Shown here: piece by piece, positions 20,544-26,653 of the stretch
How the letters are laid out: the number at the start of each line of letters is the position of its first letter
How positions within the stretch are numbered: position 1 is the stretch's first letter
NCBI GenBank assembly: GCA_025399215.1
Contig: MU621311.1
Span: forward strand, 1-26,653
Reading direction: 5' to 3'
Length of the DNA stretch: 26,653 nt
Origin: Globomyces pollinis-pini
Lineage: Eukaryota > Chytridiomycota > Chytridiomycetes > Rhizophydiales > Globomycetaceae
Made by a program: the position numbers and the translations under genes
The notes under the pieces: generated by a model
The model's input: only the letters and a program-made list of their open reading frames with translations
Databases searched by the model: none
Told to the model about the DNA's origin: nothing

Positions 20544-23114
20544 TCAACTTGATACACGTACAATCTCTAGATGTTTCCAAAAGGCCTTTCCAAAATCTTG
20601 CAAAAATAGTTCCATAAAATTAACAAACTGAACGTCCCCTTGAATAAAACATCGTTCATTTCCATTCAAAGTTCCAAACACCGGGTACAGCGAAGACTCT
20701 TCCAAAGCCGATAAATCAATCATATGTATCGTCAAGAAATTAGGAAATACGTTCTGAATGTAATCAATTTCACGTGGGATTGTTGGTGATGAGAGAGAAT
20801 GGTTAGCATAACAATATACCATATTGAGTTTGACTTTGTGAAGAGGTGATACACAATATACTGGAATACGTCCAATCTGTCCACTAGTCAAGTTTTCTCC
20901 GGTACACCAACCATCAAATGTATGATAGCGAATGATTAACGAGTCACCTCTGGTAACATTCAATTCGGCTTCACTATACGGAATATGACCACTTGAAGCC
21001 TAGTTGTTAATCTAACATTTATCAATACCTTAACCTCGATGTTCAATGGTAGATACAAATGATGAACATACTCCATAAATGAACCTTCAATGCTAATGTT
21101 GGAAAAAAAGAATATAGGACCTCCGGATTCGAGTTGATTGATAGAATCTATTGAATTTAATTGTGTATTGGAAGATGGTGGTGTCGTAGTTTCTCTAATA
21201 ATAGGACCTGGTCTGAATGGAGTCTTTCCTGGAACAAAAATCGATTTAGGTTCCATCACTGGTGGTTTATCAATATGTGAATCAAATGATAAGTGTTTCA
21301 ATTCTTCCAAAAGTTGTTGTGCAAAACCATCGACTACTGAAGAATCTTTCTGGATTGTATCAATTGATTGTCTCTTTGGAACTGGTTTGGTTGATTCAGA
21401 TATAGATGCAATTCTTCGAGGAACAAAGGTATCATATGACATTCTTTTATGTTGTTGTTTCCATTCACGTTCTGGTAAATAGCCAGGTTGATATTGTTCA
21501 TTTGAGTTGAAGAATTCATAGTGACTATTTGCAGGACGTTGAATATCATAAGCATTTTCCAACTCTCTAGGTGGATGGTAAACTTGTGGATCAAAATCAT
21601 TCTCGTTGATCAAAGCATTTTCAAGTTGTTGTTGATCATTCATGACTCTTGGATCTTGCTGTTGATTATAATCATTGTTGATAGGATTTGGTTGCAAGTT
21701 ATCAGTTAATGGTTGCTGATATGGTTGATTTTCAAATCGCTCATAGGTGACAGGATCAATAAACCGTGAGTCTCGATGGGCATGATTATATGCATCCAAA
21801 GAATATCTCTTTGGCTCTTCTAATCCCGGACGATTTTCTTGATAAAATTGATTATCAAACGAATACCGATTAGCGTGAGTATGCGCAGGAGGAACAGGAA
21901 CTTCAAAGTCTAATTCGGGATTGAATCCATTTTCGTTGTTAAATGGAACGGGAGGAGTAACAAGTCGTAAAGGTCTATCGAAAGATGGTACGTTATCGAT
22001 ACTATATCTAGGGTGATTTGTCATGGGAATTTCTACGGGTGGAGTATTTGGTGCTTGACGAGTCAAATCTGGTTGAACTACAGGACCTCCGGATACTGGT
22101 ATGGCACGTTCACCAGCTTTTGGAGGAGATTGTCCAGGTATATCAATTTTTTCTATTGGTAAAGTAGGAGTATTGACCAATGGACTATTCTTTACACCAA
22201 CGACATCTGAATGCATAATGGGTGAAGGAGGAGTTGCAGTAACAGTGATATCCGTATCAATTCCTTCTGGATCTCTAACAAATGAAAAAGCAGATCTTGG
22301 AGATGGTGGTACATTTGAATGTAAATTCTTTTCATTCAATTCATTGTTTTGTTTGTTCTTTCGCCTGCGACAACAACAACAACAACAACAACAACAAATA
22401 ATCAATAAAAGAAACAATGCTACAATACCACTTCCAATACCAATTAATTGGATATCCGTTAAATTTAATTTTTTAACAAAGTCTTGACTTTTTATCCATC
22501 CCACAGGATTATTAAAAGGGTTTATGGTACCAGTATCAGTATCTGAAAATCCAAATTGAAAATTATTTGAATTGTAGTTTGGTAAATTCAAGACACCAAC
22601 AGGTACAGGTGGATTTAATTGATTATTGGAAACATTACTAAGATTAATTCATCATTCAATAAACGTACATTTCCTTCAATTTCTGAAGTTTTCCAAATTC
22701 TTCTGGGATAGTTCCAGTTAATTGATTGTTGTTCAAGTACCTAAATGATTAGAGGTAAGAATGATACAATTTTTCAAGGTTCGATAGTTTTCCAATTGAA
22801 GCAGGAAGGGAACCGGTAATCTTGTTATTGGAAATGTCACTATTGAATTAATGAATAGAAGAATATACATAAACGTTAATGCATCCAACTTTTCCAAATC
22901 ACTTGATAGTGAACCGACAACATCCACATTTTTCAATATTCTACAATAAAAGATACAAAATTGTTTACATTGAAGTAATTCTTTTTTGATTATCACAAAC
23001 AACATACGGGTCCTGTTTAGTACAACATTTTGCAACGGTATAAGGTTGACCTTCTATAGTAGGAAACAATTGAGCAAACACAGTACAATCGGGTGATATT
23101 TGAGCAGCAGACAT
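20544..23114 (-). CDS. LRR-transmembrane-SH3 receptor-like protein B (806 aa)
   Basis: Exons 23114-22969, 22940-22875, 22839-22768, 22740-22669, 22637-21029 and 20999-20544; introns 28, 35, 27, 31 and 29 nt. Paralogue of A with a shorter ectodomain: the same Cys N-cap pattern (DC, KCC, VVCD) and about four LRRs, again with phase-2 introns. The membrane span near 183-199 (LIGIGSGIVALFLLLII) is followed at once by nine consecutive Cys and RRRK. A 300-residue Pro/Asn/Gln-rich tail has many PPSP, TPP and RYS(F/L)D motifs. Then come PKSIFVPG, the FFFSNISIEGSFMEYVH block shared with A, an SH3 domain (IPYSEAELNVTRGDS... DGWCTGEN), and a C-terminal segment matching A. No signal peptide is seen at this start. 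Likely a membrane receptor or adaptor. Confidence 0.87.
22371..22397 (-). repeat. CAA/TTG triplet microsatellite encoding poly-Cys
   Basis: Nine perfect CAA triplets on the plus strand. Read on the minus strand in the gene's frame they give nine TGT codons, Cys200-208, at the cytoplasmic edge of the membrane span of LRR protein B. Length is probably polymorphic. Confidence 0.9.
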
Positions 23115-23158
23115 CAACTCAAAAATTCAATCTATTATTTTCTATTGTTTTAAAACAA

Positions 23159-23323
23159 ATGGACGCTTTAAATATAGCGGCGTTTGCGGTGGTCTTTTTA
23201 ATAATAGGGCTCTACTTAAAAAGTTTGGATTACCTAAATATTGGAGGAGTAATTCTTACTTTCGATCTGAATGTATCTTTATATTAGAACCGTATCATTT
23301 CATGTTGGAAATCAAAGTATTAA
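23159..23323 (+). CDS. Possible small single-pass membrane protein (about 41 aa)
   Basis: ATG at 23159, divergent from LRR protein B by 44 bp. It begins MDALN, then the hydrophobic IAAFAVVFLIIGLYL and KSLDYLNIGG. A 39-nt intron (23249-23287) fits local rules and gives an ending in SCWKSKY; unspliced, the frame stops at 23287 with 42 codons. GC content is briefly higher than in the flanks. I do not recognise the family and the frame may be fortuitous. The rest of 23324-23505 shows nothing I can assign. Confidence 0.3.
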
Positions 23324-23505
23324 AGTACTTCATTTTTGAGTGGTGCTGTAGATACGAAACATTTGTTTCGATCCATCAAAGGAGTTGTTACAAAATTATT
23401 CAATGGGCAGTGTCACAAAACACGTTGACCTAATCAGGACACGTACTCACTTATCCAATTTGTATAAACTATTAAGTTTGGCGTTATTTTTATTTTTTTA
23501 TAAAT

Positions 23506-24428
23506 TCAAATAACAAGTGTCTTTGGCGCTGGCCATACAAGTTCTAAATAATAAAAATTGATATTAAATTTTACCAGATTCCATAGCAATTGGCATATAT
23601 CCTTGATGAAATTCATGAATCCATTCTTCAACGGATTCTATTCCATTAAATGATGCCAGATCGTGTATCAATTGTCCAGAAGGAATATATTGACTGTATC
23701 TATCTGAAATCTCTTCAAACGCTTGCTTCATTTCACTCTAACATGTGAGAGTCACTATCATATACTCTATTAAGGTTGGACAAACTGGTACCAATCTTGA
23801 ACATGGATATACAAACTCCACTGATCTAATCATTAAATTGATTTTGTTACCAAATCATCTACAGCTTTTTCATCCATGATCTGTAAATCTGTTTTTACGG
23901 GTTCATCCTTTTCAATCACTCTGGAAGCCCAAAATGGGAAATATCGATCTGAAATATCATCCATTAAAACTAATATTCGAGTGTTTTGAGTCATAGGTAC
24001 ATCAGGAGCTTTTTCAGGATTAGCATATACATCTTCTAAAAATTGATATATAATTCTTTTAGGTGCCTACAACATCAATACATCCATTGTACTTCTAAAA
24101 CATGGATAAAACTTGTTCGAAACGTCAATAAGATTCCTGTTATCAATTCAGCTTCTGATTGTTCCTTTTTGAATAATTTTTGATAATGAGCTAAAGTAAA
24201 GTTAGAATTTGGATTTTTGTAAAAAATACTAGCATAATCGGATCTATCAATATCTTTTGCAAATTGACCAATTAAAACAACTCGATATGCCATTCGTACC
24301 TATAAAGTTAATTTCAAATACAAAACTTTATTTTCTTTATTGAGAGCATCTCGTATAATATCAAGATACGATTGTCTTTTATCTAATTGTATCGTTGTTT
24401 CTTCATGTAAAAAATCTAAATTCATCAT
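23506..24428 (-). CDS. TEX47: TEX47-like BLUF-fold protein (261 aa)
   Basis: Exons 24428-24327, 24299-24093, 24066-23851, 23825-23766, 23737-23575 and 23543-23506; introns 27, 26, 25, 28 and 31 nt. The order of motifs matches animal TEX47 (C7orf62), a BLUF-like-fold protein of testis: MAYRVVLIGQ, AELITGILLTFRTSFIHVLE, DRYFPFWASRVI, ISGVCISMFKIGTSL, YIPSGQLIHDL, and the very C-terminal ESELVWPAPK. The final exon is short (38 nt) and was found because the VWPAP ending is diagnostic. The flavin-binding residues of true BLUF photoreceptors are not evident. Divergent from IFT25 with 70 bp between starts, which fits a flagellum-related role (inference). Confidence 0.82.
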
Positions 24429-24498
24429 CAAATTCTAGAATTGATAATCAAAAAAAAGCGCGTTTGATTTTTTAAATAATCAACATTATTTTTAACAA
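24429..24498. promoter_or_regulatory. Shared divergent promoter of TEX47 and IFT25
   Basis: 70 bp between two start codons, so the flagellar pair must share it. It contains AAAAGCGCGTTT, reminiscent of E2F/MBF-type sites. I do not see a classic RFX X-box. Role inferred from position only. Confidence 0.4.
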
Positions 24499-25016
24499 AT
24501 GGTTCAACAATTAGAGAATTTAGCATCAGATACATCTGGAGCTATCATCACCGCTTCCACCAGTAGTCATCCAGATTATCCCGAATCCAATATTTTAGAT
24601 GGGTAACAAATCACATTTTCAATGAATGATAGTCAATTAAAAACTTTTTGGATTACTACTGGTATATTACCACAAGAATTTATTTTAACATTTCCACAAA
24701 AAACGTTTATTAAAAAAGTTATTGTATCATCACGTAATGGTAAAACGAAATTTATTTGATGATTGATCTATAGTAGCTGAATGGGTAGTTTATCATACTT
24801 CTGATAAAAAATTCGAATTATTTGCAGAACAAGGTAAAAAAAACATTCAAATTTGAATTGATTTGAATTTTAGTACTTGAAGATATTGATGGAATTCAAA
24901 CTTGTGTTATTGAACCTGTTAATGGATATGAAGTGTTACATTTGAAATTTGTGATTTTAAAAGCTCATGATGCTTTTGCTTCTATACATCGATTAGTTTG
25001 TTATGGTGATAAATAA
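24499..25016 (+). CDS. IFT25: Intraflagellar transport protein 25 (137 aa)
   Basis: Exons 24499-24602, 24633-24739, 24774-24833 and 24874-25016; introns 30, 34 and 40 nt. IFT25 (HSPB11) is a small jelly-roll (F5/8 C-like) subunit of IFT-B that pairs with IFT27 in flagella. Visible motifs: HPDYPESNILDG, then TFWITTGILPQEFILTF, which closely follows the animal FWTTTG-x-FPQEF block, IKKVIVSSRNV, FELFAEQ, and the C-terminal FVILKAHDAFASIHRL, matching the family's A-x-D-x-FASVH ending. Length is typical. Its presence implies a motile stage with a flagellum. Confidence 0.93.
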
Positions 25017-25147
25017 ATTGATACGTATAATCTATACAAAATACTTTATCTACAATTAAATATCAAAGGAATCTAGCTCATCCATAATCATACGTGATCT
25101 CATTATTTTTTAATTTTTATCCAATTGAATTATTGAATTGTGATTGA

Positions 25148-26653
25148 ATGAATCAAGAAATCAGTTATTATTTAGGATTTGATTGTTCAACACAATCCAT
25201 GAAATATACGTTAATAGATCATCAACTCAATATCATTGCTCATCATCAAATTAAATATGATACATTACCATTTAATACTCAAAATGGTATTATGATATCT
25301 ACATTAGATCCTAATGATATTACAACTCCCGTATTGGTATTTATAGCAAGTCTTGATTATTTATTATCACATTTAAAACAACATTATGGAGATTTATGTC
25401 CATGGATTAAAGGAATTTCTTGTAGTGGTCAACAACATGGATCCGTTTATTTCAAAAATGGTTCTAGATCCATTTTAAATCATTTAAATGTAGAATTCTC
25501 TTTATTAGATCAATTATCTGATATATTTACCGTATCTCAAACACCAATTTGGATGAATTCAAGTACCACAAAACAATGTCGAGATTTTGAATATCAATTT
25601 GGTGGTGCGGAATTATTATGTAAATCTACAGGTATTTATATTTTAGTTATTCAATGATATTGAAATAGGTTCTAGAGCTCATGAACGATTTACTATTCAT
25701 CATATTTTAAAATTAATTCAAACTTGCCCTGATGTTTATCATAATACGGAACGAATTACCCTTATTTCCAATTTTTTATCTACATTACTTGTTGGAGATT
25801 ATACACCGATTGATATATCTGATGGTAGTGGAATGAACTTTATGAATATTGAAACTGGGAAATGGGATCCCATAGGAATTGATATTATCAATCAATATGG
25901 TAAACTTTTTAGTTTTTCATTGGTGATAGATTCAAGTCATAGTATTGTTGATAAATTGGGAGTTGAATTGGTACCTTGTCACACTATAGTAGGTACCTTA
26001 AGTTCTTATTATATCAAAAGATATAATTTCAATTCTGATTGTAAAATTATTTCATCATCTGGTGATAATCCATGTACATTAGTAGGATTCAAAATCAAAC
26101 AAGATACGGAATTATGTATTTCATTAGGTACTAGTACCACCATTTTAGGAATTATGAAAACATTACCGTCAACGTTATTATTAAATACTCATGTATTAAA
26201 AAGTCCATTGAATGAATTTGAATATATGGTGATGTTATGTTTTAAAAATGGAGGACTTTCCAGAGATTTGATGAATCAAGAATATTTTCAAGGTGATTGG
26301 ACATTATTTTGTAAATGTTTGGAACAAAGTTCAGTTGGTAATGATGGATATATAGGATTTTGGTATCATTATCCAGAATTATTACCTTATACTCAACAAA
26401 GTATTTTGAAAAAGTTTGATGGAGATGATCAAGTGATTGAAAGGTTTCCGGATATCAAGTATGAATGTCGAGGTATTATTGAAAGTCAATGTTTTGGAAT
26501 TCGAAAGTATTCTAGACAATTAGGGATGAAACCTAAATCGATACTTGTTACTGGTAATTTGTAATCTTTTTGATGATTTAAAGGAGGAGGTAGTAAGAAT
26601 CAAAGTATACTTGAAATACTTTGTAATGTGATGGATTGTAAAGTATATGTTTG
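25148..26653 (+). CDS. XYLB: Xylulokinase (3' end beyond window)
   Basis: Exons 25148-25631, 25669-26553 and 26584-26653 onward; introns 37 and 30 nt. FGGY-family kinase that phosphorylates D-xylulose to xylulose 5-phosphate, feeding the pentose phosphate pathway. Motifs in order: YLGFDCSTQSMK, GISCSGQQHGSVY, TPIWMNSSTTKQC, ERITLISNFLSTLL, DISDGSGMNF, SSYYIKRY, SSSGDNPCTLVGF (catalytic-base Asp of GDN present), ISLGTSTT, MVMLCFKNGG, and LVTGGGSKNQSI at the right edge. The eukaryotic XYLB type is clear. The usual WMDSST has Asn137 in place of Asp. The last part of the ATPase domain lies outside the window. Confidence 0.93.

Noticed and set aside
21138..21482. 114-codon plus-strand frame opposite LRR protein B
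   Set aside because: Antisense shadow of the low-complexity tail of the minus-strand gene.
1..26653. Transposons, tRNA or rRNA genes, CRISPR arrays
   Set aside because: None seen. All sizeable open frames are accounted for by eukaryotic genes, and no tRNA-like cloverleaf or terminal repeats were noticed.

Overview
This is a 26.65 kb piece of nuclear DNA from a eukaryote. It is AT-rich, uses the standard code, and is packed with genes split by extremely short introns. I resolved about 73 intron positions on both strands. Nearly all are 23-45 nt, start GT(A/T) and end (T/C/A)AG. Protein content points to a flagellated early-diverging fungus or close relative (chytrid, blastoclad, aphelid or rozellid grade): fungal-type dienelactone hydrolase, pirin and branched-chain aminotransferase sit beside flagellar genes (IFT25, TEX47) that ordinary yeasts and moulds lack. 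The exact lineage is inference.

Layout: 1-2289 (-) 5' part of a BRCA2-like recombination mediator with one BRC-type RAD51-binding repeat, running off the left edge. 2407-5071 (-) an unrecognised multi-pass membrane protein. 5376-6981 (+) SPO11, with one base apparently missing. 7187-7871 (+) TXNDC9/phosducin-like thioredoxin. 8014-11251 (-) a protein kinase joined in frame to a decayed eEF1A-type GTPase. 11502-13082 (-) branched-chain aminotransferase. 13173-14193 (+) dienelactone hydrolase. 14465-15461 (+) TspO/MBR-like membrane protein. 15571-16534 and 16967-17927 (-) two tandem pirins. 18048-20336 and 20544-23114 (-) two tandem LRR-TM-SH3 receptor-like proteins. 23506-24428 (-) TEX47. 24499-25016 (+) IFT25. 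25148-26653 (+) xylulokinase, cut by the right edge.

Two functional pairings stand out. SPO11 (makes meiotic double-strand breaks) and the BRCA2-like protein (loads RAD51 at breaks) lie about 3 kb apart. TEX47 and IFT25 are divergent with 70 bp between them. The aminotransferase and dienelactone hydrolase genes also share a short divergent promoter, which holds three TAACCCTAA boxes exactly 11 bp apart.

The least expected features are back-to-back introns, where an acceptor AG abuts the next donor GT with no exon between (four units and two units in BCAT, two in SPO11) plus a likely 3-nt exon in the dienelactone hydrolase gene, and the kinase-eEF1A fusion. All gene models are hand-made from splice signals, reading frame and protein family conservation; none is confirmed by transcripts.
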